DNA of 57,937 nucleotides from an uncultured Paraprevotella sp. (GTDB taxonomy: Bacteria > Bacteroidota > Bacteroidia > Bacteroidales > Bacteroidaceae): NCBI GenBank assembly GCA_910586505.1, contig CAJUGV010000012.1, forward strand, positions 1 through 57,937, given 5' to 3'. The notes beneath the pieces were generated by a model, which saw only the letters and a program-made list of their open reading frames with translations, did not search any database and was not told where the DNA came from. Of this stretch, positions 1 through 8,967 are shown piece by piece. A program made the position numbers and the translations under genes. Position 1 is the first letter of the stretch; the number at the start of each line of letters is the position of its first letter.

Positions 1-96
1 ATGTTTTCTTCGGAGGAGATAAGGGGGATGCTGGACCGGATGTGGCTTGTCTGTCTGATGCAATGGACCCACTGTATAATGGTAACAGTATAATAT

Positions 97-234
97 ATGA
101 AAGAGTTTGTGAACTTGTTTTTTTCTTTTTTATTGGGGTTTTTGTTTCCTCTTCCTCTCTTTGCCCGGGGCGTGGTTCCGTCGGATGCTCCGAATGGGGC
201 GCAGAGGCTGACGGGGAAGTGTGGCTATGCTTAA
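97..234 (+). CDS. possible 45-residue secreted peptide, uncertain
   Basis: A short frame starts at an ATG after an AT-rich stretch. Its N-terminus looks like a signal peptide: a Lys, a long Phe/Leu-rich core to about residue 22, then Ala-Arg at a possible cleavage site. The remaining 22 residues (rich in Gly, Pro, Ala) match no family I know. It ends inside the same TTAA that holds the recQ stop on the other strand. No promoter is visible and the left edge is close, so it may be a chance frame or a fragment. I saw nothing else in bases 1-230. Confidence 0.2.
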   Translation: MKEFVNLFFSFLLGFLFPLPLFARGVVPSDAPNGAQRLTGKCGYA

Positions 235-2138
235 GGTGTGGGAAGATATAGCAGGCCGTTTGTGATAGATATTATCTCTTCTTCTATCATTTCCTTTAAG
301 ATTTGTGCGGTTCTTTCGCGTGTTATTCCCGGAAGTAGCATGTCCTGCGGAGGGTGCTTTCTGCCATCGCTTAGCTTTTCCAGAATGTGGGATATAATTA
401 TTTTGTCATTTATAATTGCATGTTTATTAGAGTTCTGTTGTCTGCAAATGTCGCATTGCTTACATTCTACAGAGTCTTTTTCTCCGAAATAGTATAGAAG
501 CAATTTACTTCGGCAAAAGTCGGTTTCTGCGTAATGAAGCATAGCTTCTATCTTCTCTGTGAACTTCTTTTTGCGTTTATCATAGATATTAGGAGGAAAT
601 ATTAATTGTCTTTTTTCTATGCGTTTGCAAGAAAAAGTTATATAAGGTGTTTTTTTTCGGGGTATATAATGAAGGATTCTGTTCTTGGTCAGTGTTAATA
701 ATCCATGGTATACTTGATCTATTGTTAGACCAGACAGGGTGGCTATGCGGCGTTCATCTATGAATACGTAGTCACTGAATACTCCTCCATAACTACGTAG
801 AATCCATTGAATGAGCAGTTCTAAATCTTGTCCCAATTCATGAATAAGGTATAATTCGTCTCGACGGAGTAGAAAATGAATTCTTGAAGCATTGTCTTGT
901 TCGTCTGTGTATTCAATGTAGCCGGCTCGCTGTAGTAGTCGCAATGCGCTGTCAGTCTGGATAGGGAAATGTTTGAAGTTTCTGCAAAACTCATCCATAT
1001 TGAATTCTCGTGTAACATTGTAACCGTCTCCCATGGCCATCTGATAATAAAAGCAGATGTGTTCATAGATTTGGCGTATGTCCTCTTTGGCAGGGAAGGT
1101 GTCGGGGATTCTTTTCATCAACCGTGTGCGATCCGATTTTTGGTACAGCAATACTGCATAAGCTTGTTCTCCGTTACGACCAGCTCGACCTGCTTCCTGA
1201 AAGTATGCTTCAATAGAATCCGGTAGGTCCAGATGTATTACAATTCGTACATCTGGTTTATCGATACCCATACCAAAAGCATTTGTAGCCGTTATTACTC
1301 GTACTTTATCTTCTTGCCATAAGTGTTGTCGTATATCTTTCTCTGCATCATCGAGCCCAGCGTGGTAGAAGGTTGTGGAGATGCCTGATTTTTGTAATTT
1401 TTCGGCTATTTCCCTAGTGCTTCTTCTGCTTCTCGTGTATACAATGGCTGCTCCTTGGGTACTGTTTAGTATATGTATCAGTTCTCCCAATTTATCTTCA
1501 GTGTGTCGAACTATGTAAGCCAGATTTTTTCGTTCAAAACTCATTCGGAAAGCATTTTTTTCCTTAAATGCAAGTTGATATTGTATATCGTCAACAACTT
1601 CCGGTGTGGCTGTGGCTGTGAGTGCCAATATTGGAATATCTGGCAGCAATTGTTTACGTACTGTTGCTATTTGAGTGTAGGACGGGCGGAAATCATATCC
1701 CCATTGAGAGATGCAATGAGCTTCGTCAACAGTGATGAAGTTGACTGACATGTGTCGTACTTTTGTTTGGAATATGTCAGATGAAAGCCGTTCCGGTGAT
1801 ATATAAAGGAATTTATAGTTTCCGAAAATACAGTTTTCCAGTGTGGTGACGATTTCCTCACGTGATAGACCAGAGTAAATGGCTGCAGCTTTGATACCGC
1901 GTTTTTTCAAGTTGCGGACCTGGTCCTTCATTAAAGCTATAAGTGGGGTTATTACTATACAGATCCCGTCATGGCAGAGAGCGGGAACCTGAAAGGTTAT
2001 GGATTTTCCTCCACCCGTAGGCATAAGGCCTAAAGTATCCCGTCCGTTTCCTATACTCTCAATGATTTCACGTTGTATGCCGCGAAATTCATCATATCCC
2101 CAATATTTCTTTAATATGGATAGATAAACGTCATCCAT
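231..2138 (-). CDS. recQ: RecQ-family ATP-dependent DNA helicase (short form)
   Basis: A 3'-5' DNA helicase for recombination and repair. The 635-residue protein has Walker A MPTGGGKS at about residues 39-46, the DEAH box at 138-141 followed by CISQWGYDFRP, and the motif VI region QEAGRAGRNG. Four Cys likely binding zinc lie late, at about 542, 559, 562 and 565, after an insertion of roughly 150 residues. No HRDC domain follows, unlike the second RecQ at 46.0 kb. The frame is open further upstream, but that part overlaps the end of recJ. The ATG at 2138 lies 16 bases after the recJ stop and begins like other RecQ N-termini, so I chose it. It is the second gene of a recJ-recQ operon. The helicase assignment is firm; its division of labour with the other RecQ is unknown. 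Confidence 0.92.
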   Translation of the reverse strand: MDDVYLSILKKYWGYDEFRGIQREIIESIGNGRDTLGLMPTGGGKSITFQVPALCHDGICIVITPLIALMKDQVRNLKKRGIKAAAIYSGLSREEIVTTLENCIFGNYKFLYISPERLSSDIFQTKVRHMSVNFITVDEAHCISQWGYDFRPSYTQIATVRKQLLPDIPILALTATATPEVVDDIQYQLAFKEKNAFRMSFERKNLAYIVRHTEDKLGELIHILNSTQGAAIVYTRSRRSTREIAEKLQKSGISTTFYHAGLDDAEKDIRQHLWQEDKVRVITATNAFGMGIDKPDVRIVIHLDLPDSIEAYFQEAGRAGRNGEQAYAVLLYQKSDRTRLMKRIPDTFPAKEDIRQIYEHICFYYQMAMGDGYNVTREFNMDEFCRNFKHFPIQTDSALRLLQRAGYIEYTDEQDNASRIHFLLRRDELYLIHELGQDLELLIQWILRSYGGVFSDYVFIDERRIATLSGLTIDQVYHGLLTLTKNRILHYIPRKKTPYITFSCKRIEKRQLIFPPNIYDKRKKKFTEKIEAMLHYAETDFCRSKLLLYYFGEKDSVECKQCDICRQQNSNKHAIINDKIIISHILEKLSDGRKHPPQDMLLPGITRERTAQILKEMIEEEIISITNGLLYLPTP

Positions 2139-2154
2139 TTCTGAGTTGTGAATT

Positions 2155-3882
2155 CTATTCTTTACAGAAAGAGGGCCGTATATCCTCAATCTGGAGTTGT
2201 ACTTCACCGTGTTTGTGCGTGTTCTCTTCAATGGTATAGCAGATGTCAAAAGAACGTTTAGTCTTGATATAGCGAGCCTGTGAACTCTGTCCGAAGGCTA
2301 TACCATTCATCACGTTGTTACTTTTGTTGTCCACTAATTCCAATTTGATATGTTCCTGTTCACGCCCTACGACTTTGCTTGTGCCATAATCATAGACATG
2401 TTGCGTGCAAAACAATGGTTTTGTATTGTCTGGTCCGAACGGATTGAATCTTTTGAGGTCGTGGTGAAATTTCTGTGTAATGTCTTTAAAGTCAATCTGA
2501 GCGTTGATATTCAATATGGCTGCAGTTTGTTCCGGTAGAATATGCGTTTCCACGTATGTTTCGAACCGGTGTTTGAATTCGGGTACATTCTCCACTTTTA
2601 ATGAAAGACCGGCCGCATATGTATGTCCTCCGAAATTCTCCAGTAGGTCTCTGCAGCTTTCGATGGCTTTGTACACGTCAAATCCTGAAACAGAACGTGC
2701 CGAACCTGTGGCTAAATTATCTGTACGGGTCAGTACCACTGATGGTCTGTAGTAAATCTCCGTAAGACGTGAGGCTACTATACCGATGACGCCTTTATGC
2801 CATTCTTCATTGTAGATAACGATAGAACGCTGTTCACTGTGTTTATCCAGTTTTTCCACAATAGAGTTGGCTTCCTCTGTCATAGACTTATCCAGCCCTT
2901 TACGCATATCGTTGTAACGGTTGATTTGTTCTGCCATTTCATGTGCGGTCTGGTAGTCTTTTTCTACAAGAAGCGCCACCGCTTCCTTTCCATTTTGTAT
3001 ACGTCCTGACGCATTGATTCTTGGGCCTATTTTAAATATTATGTCATTAATGGTCAGCTCACGTTCCAATAATCCGCATATATCAATGATAGCTTTCAGG
3101 CCTACGCTGGGATTGGCATTTAGTTGTCGTAATCCATGGTAGGCTAAAATACGATTCTCTCCCATGATCGGTACGATGTCCGACGCGATGCTCACTGCAC
3201 AAAGGTCCAATAGCGGGATAAGCTGGCTGAATTCAATGCCATTACTTTTAGCAAAAGCTTGCATGAATTTAAATCCTACACCACAACCGGACAGATGGGG
3301 ATAGGGGTAGGTGGAATCGAAGCGTTTGGCGTTCAGAATGGCTACGGCAGGAGGCAATATTTCGTCTGGTACATGATGGTCGCAAATGATAAAGTCTATG
3401 CCTTTTTCTTTGGCATAGGCAATTTCATTGACGGCTTTGATTCCGCAGTCAAGTACGATAATGAGTTTGACGCCACTCTCATAAGCATAGTCAACTCCTT
3501 TTATTGATACTCCATAACCTTCTTCGTAACGGTCTGGAATATAGTAATCTATATTAGAATAATATTGTTGCAAAAACTTGTAGACTAACGCTACGGCTGT
3601 ACACCCATCCACATCGTAATCTCCGTAAACCATGATTCTTTCCTTTCGTCCCAGTGCTATATTCAGGCGTTCTACAGCCTTGTCCATGTCGGTGAACAGG
3701 AACGGATCGTGTAGTTCCGTGAGGGAGGGGCGAAAGAATCTCTTGGCCTCTGTTACTGTTGTAATATTCCTTTCTATCAAAAGTTGACCAAGAATAGGGC
3801 TGATGTTCAGTTCTTTTGCCAAACGTTCAGCCGCTTCCTGTTTTTGGGGTGTAGGAGTTTCTAAATTCCATCTATAGTTCAT
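2155..3882 (-). CDS. recJ: single-stranded-DNA-specific exonuclease RecJ
   Basis: A 5'-3' exonuclease on single-stranded DNA that acts in recombination, base excision and mismatch repair, often with a RecQ helicase. The 575-residue length is normal. DHH-family metal-binding motifs are present: DYDVDG at 88-93, DCG at 145-147 and DHH at 168-170. The DHHA1 signature FGGHTYAAG is near residue 420, and an OB-like C-terminal domain follows. It is the upstream gene of the pair with recQ, with a 16-base gap, which fits joint work in resection. No clear TAnnTTTG box was found upstream. Confidence 0.96.
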   Translation of the reverse strand: MNYRWNLETPTPQKQEAAERLAKELNISPILGQLLIERNITTVTEAKRFFRPSLTELHDPFLFTDMDKAVERLNIALGRKERIMVYGDYDVDGCTAVALVYKFLQQYYSNIDYYIPDRYEEGYGVSIKGVDYAYESGVKLIIVLDCGIKAVNEIAYAKEKGIDFIICDHHVPDEILPPAVAILNAKRFDSTYPYPHLSGCGVGFKFMQAFAKSNGIEFSQLIPLLDLCAVSIASDIVPIMGENRILAYHGLRQLNANPSVGLKAIIDICGLLERELTINDIIFKIGPRINASGRIQNGKEAVALLVEKDYQTAHEMAEQINRYNDMRKGLDKSMTEEANSIVEKLDKHSEQRSIVIYNEEWHKGVIGIVASRLTEIYYRPSVVLTRTDNLATGSARSVSGFDVYKAIESCRDLLENFGGHTYAAGLSLKVENVPEFKHRFETYVETHILPEQTAAILNINAQIDFKDITQKFHHDLKRFNPFGPDNTKPLFCTQHVYDYGTSKVVGREQEHIKLELVDNKSNNVMNGIAFGQSSQARYIKTKRSFDICYTIEENTHKHGEVQLQIEDIRPSFCKE

Positions 3883-3975
3883 TATATATATTTTTTCTTT
3901 TTTGCAGTCTAAAGGCGCACCGTTTGTTCGTTACTGCGCAGTTATTCATGTAAAATTAGGAAAAAAATATAAGAA

Positions 3976-4013
3976 AATCGCAGTTCCCAAATCTTTTTTT
4001 GGAAACTGCGATT
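3976..4013 (-). terminator. rho-independent terminator of the C1 peptidase gene
   Basis: Arms AATCGCAGTT and AACTGCGATT close a small loop. On the minus strand the hairpin is followed by a T-rich run, just after the stop of the peptidase gene at 4058. On the plus strand a short T run also follows. Confidence 0.75.
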
Positions 4014-4057
4014 GCTTTTTACTCTCTTTATGAGAATCTGATTGTCTCTTGTGTTTT

Positions 4058-5254
4058 TTATTTCAGTCCCATCTTCTTCAGAATATGACGCGGGATGGCA
4101 TTCTTGTTGACGATGATGTTCATGGTCTTATAAGCTACAAATGCTTTGGAAGCATACCAGATGCCTTCATATTTTCCGGCTTTTCCCCAAGAGTTCTTTA
4201 CCATATAATATTCCTTTCCGGTTTGGTCCTTGGCGATGCCGTAGATTTGCATGCCATGATCATCGGTTGTTTCCCAATTGTCATAAGCCTCCTGACGCAT
4301 CTCTTGTGTTATCTTGATTTCCGGTGAGGGTTTTTTCAATGCTTCCGAACGTTTTTCGGAGTTGCTGAGTCCCAGCCAGCGTGCGGCGTCGGATCCCGTA
4401 AGGTCTGCCGCGTTTTTCATGTCCGGCATAACTGCGATACCATTACGTGTGAAGCCGACTTCGCTTACATCAGATCCCCAAGCGATGGTGTAGCCGTTGT
4501 GGATGGCGGCATCGAAAACTTCCATCAGTTCGTCTATCGGAAGATTGTAAGACTGCGCCCAGCGCCAGTTGTCTTGTACTTCGATTACAAACGGTTGGTA
4601 GAACGGGTGATGTGTAAAAGATGTCAGAGAAACATAGTCGTCCATATTTAAGCCAAGTGATTGCATATAGCTCTGCGGTGTGTATTCTTTTCCTTTGTAG
4701 GTGAACTTCTCGGGGCATTTACCCAGATATGCGTCGTAGATACCGCAGAAAGCCTGTTTCCATACGGGGGACAGTTTTTTAAGTTTGCTCGTGGCCAGTG
4801 CATTTACAAAAGCTGTAGCTACGAGATCAACTTCGTTGTGATTGGGGAGAGTGTCACCGTACAGTGTGCCGGGTTGCGGCATGGCTTCCTGTGGGACGAT
4901 GCCGTAGTTTTTCATACAGTAAATCACGTCATAGAAGCTACCGCCCTGTGCATACGATACGTCGCCATGTGTCCGTACTGTTTGAGCGGCACGATCCTGC
5001 ATTGTTTTATGAACGACAAACATCTCGCAGAGATCCTGCTCTCCTTTACCCATGCGGAGCAGTTCCGATTCAAAAAAAGAAAGGGTGCTGTAACACCAGC
5101 ATGTGCCGCTTTGGTTTTGGTTTTTGATAGAAGTGATGGGGTTTTCCTTTACTGTGGTGAAAACGAAGCCCGAGTCCGGACTTACCGTATTCTCTTGGGC
5201 CGAAGTGCCGAGAGAAAGGCAGGCCATTACGATAAAAAGAAGTTGTTTTCTCAT
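4058..5254 (-). CDS. secreted C1-family (papain-like) peptidase, aminopeptidase C type
   Basis: A cysteine peptidase of the bleomycin hydrolase/PepC clan, here probably exported. The 398-residue product starts with a signal peptide ending near GTSAQ (about residue 20). The catalytic triad is readable: Cys52 in QSGTCWCYS, His333 in DDHGMQ and Asn354 in KNSWGKAG. The long frame upstream of the ATG at 5254 overlaps the end of the previous gene and was rejected because the signal peptide starts exactly at this Met. It lies 19 bases after an Xaa-Pro aminopeptidase, so both are probably one transcript for peptide breakdown. The substrate range cannot be read from sequence. Confidence 0.88.
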   Translation of the reverse strand: MRKQLLFIVMACLSLGTSAQENTVSPDSGFVFTTVKENPITSIKNQNQSGTCWCYSTLSFFESELLRMGKGEQDLCEMFVVHKTMQDRAAQTVRTHGDVSYAQGGSFYDVIYCMKNYGIVPQEAMPQPGTLYGDTLPNHNEVDLVATAFVNALATSKLKKLSPVWKQAFCGIYDAYLGKCPEKFTYKGKEYTPQSYMQSLGLNMDDYVSLTSFTHHPFYQPFVIEVQDNWRWAQSYNLPIDELMEVFDAAIHNGYTIAWGSDVSEVGFTRNGIAVMPDMKNAADLTGSDAARWLGLSNSEKRSEALKKPSPEIKITQEMRQEAYDNWETTDDHGMQIYGIAKDQTGKEYYMVKNSWGKAGKYEGIWYASKAFVAYKTMNIIVNKNAIPRHILKKMGLK

Positions 5255-5273
5255 TTTAATATATTTATGATAT

Positions 5274-6677
5274 TTAGTTTGTTCTTTGTGCCATGAAATC
5301 TTCCACGTCCTTGATATGGTATGGTATGCGGTCATGTCCCAGCATGCGGCAACCTGTAGCTGTGATTAGGATGTCGTTTTCTATGCGTATGCCTCCGAAG
5401 TTTCTGTATGTTTCCAACAGTTCGAAATTGATGAAGTCTTTGTTGATACCTTTGTTCTTCCATTCATCTATTAAAGCGGGTATAAAATAAATGCCCGGTT
5501 CGTCGGTCATGACCCAGCCTTCCTGCAGTCGTCGTCCGCAACGTAGACAGTTTGTACCGAACTGGGTAGATGGTTGTACTTCGTCATCAAAACCTACGTA
5601 CTGTTGTCCGAGTCCTTCCATGTCGTGCACATCCAGTCCCATCATGTGACCCAGCCCGTGTGGGAAAAACATGGCATGCGCACCATTGCGCACGGCTTCT
5701 TCCGTATCACCTTTCATGAGTCCGAGTTCTTTCAGCCGGTCTGTCATGAGGCGGGCTACGCTCATATGTACGTCCCACCATTTGACGTTAGGGCGAGCTA
5801 TCGTCAGCGCATGGTCGTGGCATTCCTCCACGATGCTGTATATTTCTTTTTGTTGTGCGGTAAATTTGCCGTCAACAGGCGTTGTACGTGTGTTGTCTGA
5901 GCAGTAGTTCTCGTTCGTTTCCGCTCCGGCATCACATAACATGAGCCTTCCGCTTTCCAGAGGGTTGGGTGAAGGATATCCATGCATAATCTCTCCGTGC
6001 ATGGTGAGTATGGAAGGAAAGCTCGGCATGCATCCCTTTCCGGACGCGATGCCGTTGATGACCCCTGCAATATATTGTTCGCTTACACCCGCACGGCAAA
6101 GGCGCATGGCAGTAGTATGCATTTCATATCCTATGGCGCAGGCCCTCTCTATTTCTTCGATTTCGGCCGGTGTCTTCACCGCTCTCTGATCGACTACAGC
6201 CATGATAAGGGCAAGTGATGCTTTGTTTCTTTGCTGTGACGGATGAATCCCCGTCAGGTCCATGATCTGAATCATTTGGTCATGGCGATAAGGCGGGAGG
6301 AAATGTATTTTCCGCCCTTGGGCTTTAGCTTGATTCACCAATTCTGCCAGTTTACTCATCGGTGCGCTCTCTTTTACACCGCTTTGCATGGCTAATTCGG
6401 ATACATGATCCACCGAACCTAACCAAACTATGTCTTCGATATCAACATCATTTCCGATCAGATACTCTTTTTTGTTGTCAATATCAATTACGCCTACGAG
6501 GCCTTCACGGTGCTGGCCGTAGAAATAAAGAAAACTGCTGTCCTGCCGGTATTTGTAAACGTTGCTCGGATAATTGACCGGGGTGTCGTTGTTGCCGAAA
6601 AGCAATATGATCCCTTCTTTTACCTGACGTGCCAGTCTGTTACGTCGGGCTGTATATGTATCTTTATCGAATAACAT
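5274..6677 (-). CDS. pepP: Xaa-Pro aminopeptidase (peptidase M24B)
   Basis: Removes the N-terminal residue from peptides with proline in second position, using a two-metal centre. The 467-residue protein has an N-terminal AMP_N-type domain and a C-terminal pita-bread domain. Metal ligands are recognisable: the Asp of LCDAGAE, the Asp of CSDNTR, the His of HGLGHMMG, the Glu of TDEPGIYF and the Glu of RIENDILIT. There is no signal peptide, so it is probably cytoplasmic. It is first in the operon with the C1 peptidase. The symbol follows the E. coli family member; prolidase specificity is not excluded. Confidence 0.92.
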   Translation of the reverse strand: MLFDKDTYTARRNRLARQVKEGIILLFGNNDTPVNYPSNVYKYRQDSSFLYFYGQHREGLVGVIDIDNKKEYLIGNDVDIEDIVWLGSVDHVSELAMQSGVKESAPMSKLAELVNQAKAQGRKIHFLPPYRHDQMIQIMDLTGIHPSQQRNKASLALIMAVVDQRAVKTPAEIEEIERACAIGYEMHTTAMRLCRAGVSEQYIAGVINGIASGKGCMPSFPSILTMHGEIMHGYPSPNPLESGRLMLCDAGAETNENYCSDNTRTTPVDGKFTAQQKEIYSIVEECHDHALTIARPNVKWWDVHMSVARLMTDRLKELGLMKGDTEEAVRNGAHAMFFPHGLGHMMGLDVHDMEGLGQQYVGFDDEVQPSTQFGTNCLRCGRRLQEGWVMTDEPGIYFIPALIDEWKNKGINKDFINFELLETYRNFGGIRIENDILITATGCRMLGHDRIPYHIKDVEDFMAQRTN

Positions 6678-6714
6678 AGATATAGTTTAAAGGTAAAACT
6701 TATAATAAAGTATG

Positions 6715-6722
6715 CAAAAATA
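6715..6722 (-). promoter_or_regulatory. possible -7 box for the pepP operon
   Basis: On the minus strand this reads TATTTTTG, a match to the Bacteroides -7 consensus TAnnTTTG, 37 bases before the pepP ATG. No good TTTG -33 partner is seen. Confidence 0.4.
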
Positions 6723-6773
6723 GTGATTTCATTTGGTATTTTGATTAACTTTACTTGTTAATTAGGAATAATT

Positions 6774-7631
6774 ATGGAGATAAGCGGACATACGGGACTG
6801 GTATTGGAGGGCGGTGGAATGCGGGGAGTGTTCACATGCGGAGTGCTGGACTGGTTGTTGGATCATCAGGTGTATTTTCCTTATACGGTGGCTGTATCGG
6901 CCGGGGCCTGCAACGGCTTGTCGTATATGAGTTGTCAGCGGGGGCGTGCGAAGTACAGTAATATTGATCTGCTCAAAAAGTACCGGTATATCGGCATACG
7001 TTTTCTTTGGACACAGCATAGTATACTGAATCAGGAACTGCTGTATAAGGACTTTCCCGAACGGATTCTTCCTTATGATTTTGAAGCGTATCGTGCGAAT
7101 CCGGCCAAATTTGAAATGGTGACAACCAATTGTCTTACAGGAGAAGCCAATTATTTGTCCGAGAAGGAAAATTATGGAAGACTGCTGCGCATAGTCAAGG
7201 CATCCAGTAGTCTGCCTTATGTTTGTCCGGTGGTCATAGTCGATCGTATGCCGATGCTTGACGGGGGGATTGTGGATTCCATTCCGGTGGAGCGTGCGAT
7301 GTCGCTCGGCTATGAGCGGAACGTAGTAGTGTTGACGCGTAACCGCGGTTACCGTAAGGAAAGTCGCGATATTCGGATTCCCTCTTTCATCTACCGGCGT
7401 TTCCCTCGTTTGCGGGAAGCGCTCAGCCACAGGTGTGAGTGCTATAACCGGCAGTTGGAACTCATAGAACGGTTGGAGGATGAAGGAAAAGCCATAGTAG
7501 TACGTCCTCTTGAGAAACTTGAGGTAGACCGTTTGGAAGGAAATGTGGGTAAACTCACGGCTTTGTATGAGGAAGGATATGCTTGTGCGGAGAGCGTTTT
7601 AAGAACATATACATTTAATTTTAGCAGATAA
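6774..7631 (+). CDS. patatin-like phospholipase (RssA/YjjU type)
   Basis: A patatin-fold serine hydrolase expected to act on lipid esters. The 285-residue protein has the oxyanion loop GGGMRG at 13-18, the nucleophile elbow AVSAG with Ser42, and the second dyad residue Asp164 in LDGGIVDS. The first Gly of the usual GxSxG elbow is Ala40 here. The block around residues 113-130 (KFEMVTTNCLTGE) resembles the YjjU branch. There is no signal peptide, so it is probably cytoplasmic or membrane-peripheral. Its stop overlaps the start of the next gene as TAATG, so at least two and probably three genes are co-transcribed. The natural substrate is unknown. Confidence 0.88.
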   Translation: MEISGHTGLVLEGGGMRGVFTCGVLDWLLDHQVYFPYTVAVSAGACNGLSYMSCQRGRAKYSNIDLLKKYRYIGIRFLWTQHSILNQELLYKDFPERILPYDFEAYRANPAKFEMVTTNCLTGEANYLSEKENYGRLLRIVKASSSLPYVCPVVIVDRMPMLDGGIVDSIPVERAMSLGYERNVVVLTRNRGYRKESRDIRIPSFIYRRFPRLREALSHRCECYNRQLELIERLEDEGKAIVVRPLEKLEVDRLEGNVGKLTALYEEGYACAESVLRTYTFNFSR

Positions 7632-7927
7632 TGGCAGAGAATAGGAGCGATGAGCCGAAGGTGGAGCGGAATCCACATATCTATAAGCCCCAGTATTCCA
7701 GGCAGGAAGTAGAGGAAGTGGTGCGTTGGTTTGAAGAACGTATGGAACGCCTGCCTGAGAGTCTTCAACTGAACGAGGCTACGTCTACTCCCGATTTAAG
7801 GCGCACGGTGGGTGCATTGTTGAATGTGCTGAGGATACATAAGGAAACTTTATCCGTGACTTTCAGCGGATATATGGCTCATCTTGAACTGATACGGTTG
7901 CGCCTGCAAGAGCAAGGAATGGAGTAG
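7631..7927 (+). CDS. small conserved protein, possibly DUF6965-like
   Basis: A 98-residue soluble protein with no signal peptide or membrane segment. After a charged N-terminus it reads as mostly helical, with SRQEVEEVVRWFEERM, then LNEATSTPDLRRTV, then an amphipathic stretch to the C-terminus. The combination of a helix with WF, the phrase PDLRRTV and a closing LRLQEQ resembles small Bacteroides proteins I associate with DUF6965, but that link is from memory and unproven. Translation is coupled to the patatin gene by TAATG, and the beta-lactamase starts 7 bases after its stop. The function is unknown. Confidence 0.6.
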   Translation: MAENRSDEPKVERNPHIYKPQYSRQEVEEVVRWFEERMERLPESLQLNEATSTPDLRRTVGALLNVLRIHKETLSVTFSGYMAHLELIRLRLQEQGME

Positions 7928-7934
7928 GCATGGA

Positions 7935-8846
7935 ATGGGGATGGGAAAGGTAAGACACTACCGGATAATTCTGCTGAGTCTGATGGTGTCCGTTCGGATA
8001 ATGGCGGCACAGGCTGATTGGGAGACTCTGCAGGGAAAACTCCGGGAAATAGCGGTCCGTCAGAATGTTGAAGTAGGGATTGCCGTGATATTGGACGGAC
8101 ACGACACGTTGGTTGTGAACAATGATAAGCGTTATCCGATGATGAGTGTTTTCAAGTTCCATCAGGCTTTAGCGGTAGCCGGAATCTGTGCTCACCGCGG
8201 ATTGTCGTTTGAGGATTCCATCCGGATAGACAGCCGGGATCTTCGGCCTGATACATACAGCCCTTTGCGTGACAGGTATCCGCATGGCAACTTATTTCTT
8301 TCCATAGGAGATTTGTTGGAATATACTTTACAACTTAGTGACAATAACGCTTGCGATATCCTTTTCCGGGAGTTTGGCGGTCCTGTTGCGGCAGATAGCT
8401 GTCTGCGTCGTGTCGGACTGCATGATTTTGCGATTGTAGCCACGGAGGATGACATGCACGCCGATGTGGAAACTTGTTACGGGAATTGGACGTCGCCGTT
8501 AGAAGCGGCACGGCTTCTCGATTGGTTTGTTACCAATCGTGTGGTGACGGGAGAATACAAGACTTTTATAGAACATGCCATGACGGCTTGCCGGACAGGG
8601 AGTGATCGTTTGCCGGTTCCTCTTGCCGGAACAAAAGCGGTATTGGGCCATAAGACGGGTACCGGAGATAGAAACAGCCGGGGAGAAATTACAGGAGTCA
8701 ACGATATAGGATTCGTATTGATGCCGGATGGAAAGCGGTATACGATAGCCGTATTTGTTAAGGACGTAAAAGATGAGCGGATGGCCTCACGGATTATAGC
8801 CGATGTGTCGACTGAGGTCTACCGGTATGTAACCGGCCGGAACTGA
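7935..8846 (+). CDS. class A beta-lactamase, subclass A2 (CblA/CepA-like)
   Basis: A periplasmic serine beta-lactamase. A hydrophobic signal segment covers about residues 9-25 with a likely cut near MAAQA. All catalytic motifs are present: Ser71-x-x-Lys74 (SVFK), the SDN loop at 135-137, the omega-loop Glu171 in ATEDDMH, and KTG at 240-242 followed by TGDRN. The spacing and the phrases YSPLRDRYP and SDNNACDILF match the chromosomal Bacteroides branch (CblA, CepA, CfxA), whose members are typically cephalosporinases. The gene is third in a close-packed unit behind the patatin-like gene. Base composition looks like its neighbours and no mobile element is near, so it appears resident. A Met two codons in could also be the start. 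Confidence 0.93.
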   Translation: MGMGKVRHYRIILLSLMVSVRIMAAQADWETLQGKLREIAVRQNVEVGIAVILDGHDTLVVNNDKRYPMMSVFKFHQALAVAGICAHRGLSFEDSIRIDSRDLRPDTYSPLRDRYPHGNLFLSIGDLLEYTLQLSDNNACDILFREFGGPVAADSCLRRVGLHDFAIVATEDDMHADVETCYGNWTSPLEAARLLDWFVTNRVVTGEYKTFIEHAMTACRTGSDRLPVPLAGTKAVLGHKTGTGDRNSRGEITGVNDIGFVLMPDGKRYTIAVFVKDVKDERMASRIIADVSTEVYRYVTGRN

Positions 8847-8903
8847 TATTTTGAATGTCGTTTCATCCGGCCTGTGGTACAGTCCGTGACAGGCGGAAAA
8901 GAA

Positions 8904-8935
8904 CAGGAGGATGCGCCAACCGGCGCATCCTCCTG
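8904..8935. terminator. bidirectional terminator between the beta-lactamase gene and nifJ
   Basis: A perfect 14-base-pair stem, CAGGAGGATGCGCC with its complement around the loop AACC, sits between the two convergent stops at 8846 and 8968. T-rich bases follow on both strands (TGTATTT on plus, TTCTTTT on minus). Confidence 0.85.
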
Positions 8936-8967
8936 TATTTATGGGTATGTACTATGACGGAGGACGA

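Noticed and set aside
42..251. A 69-codon frame at the left edge
   Set aside because: The reading is rich in Phe/Ser/Cys without a pattern. The overlapping frame at 97-234 has the better signal peptide.
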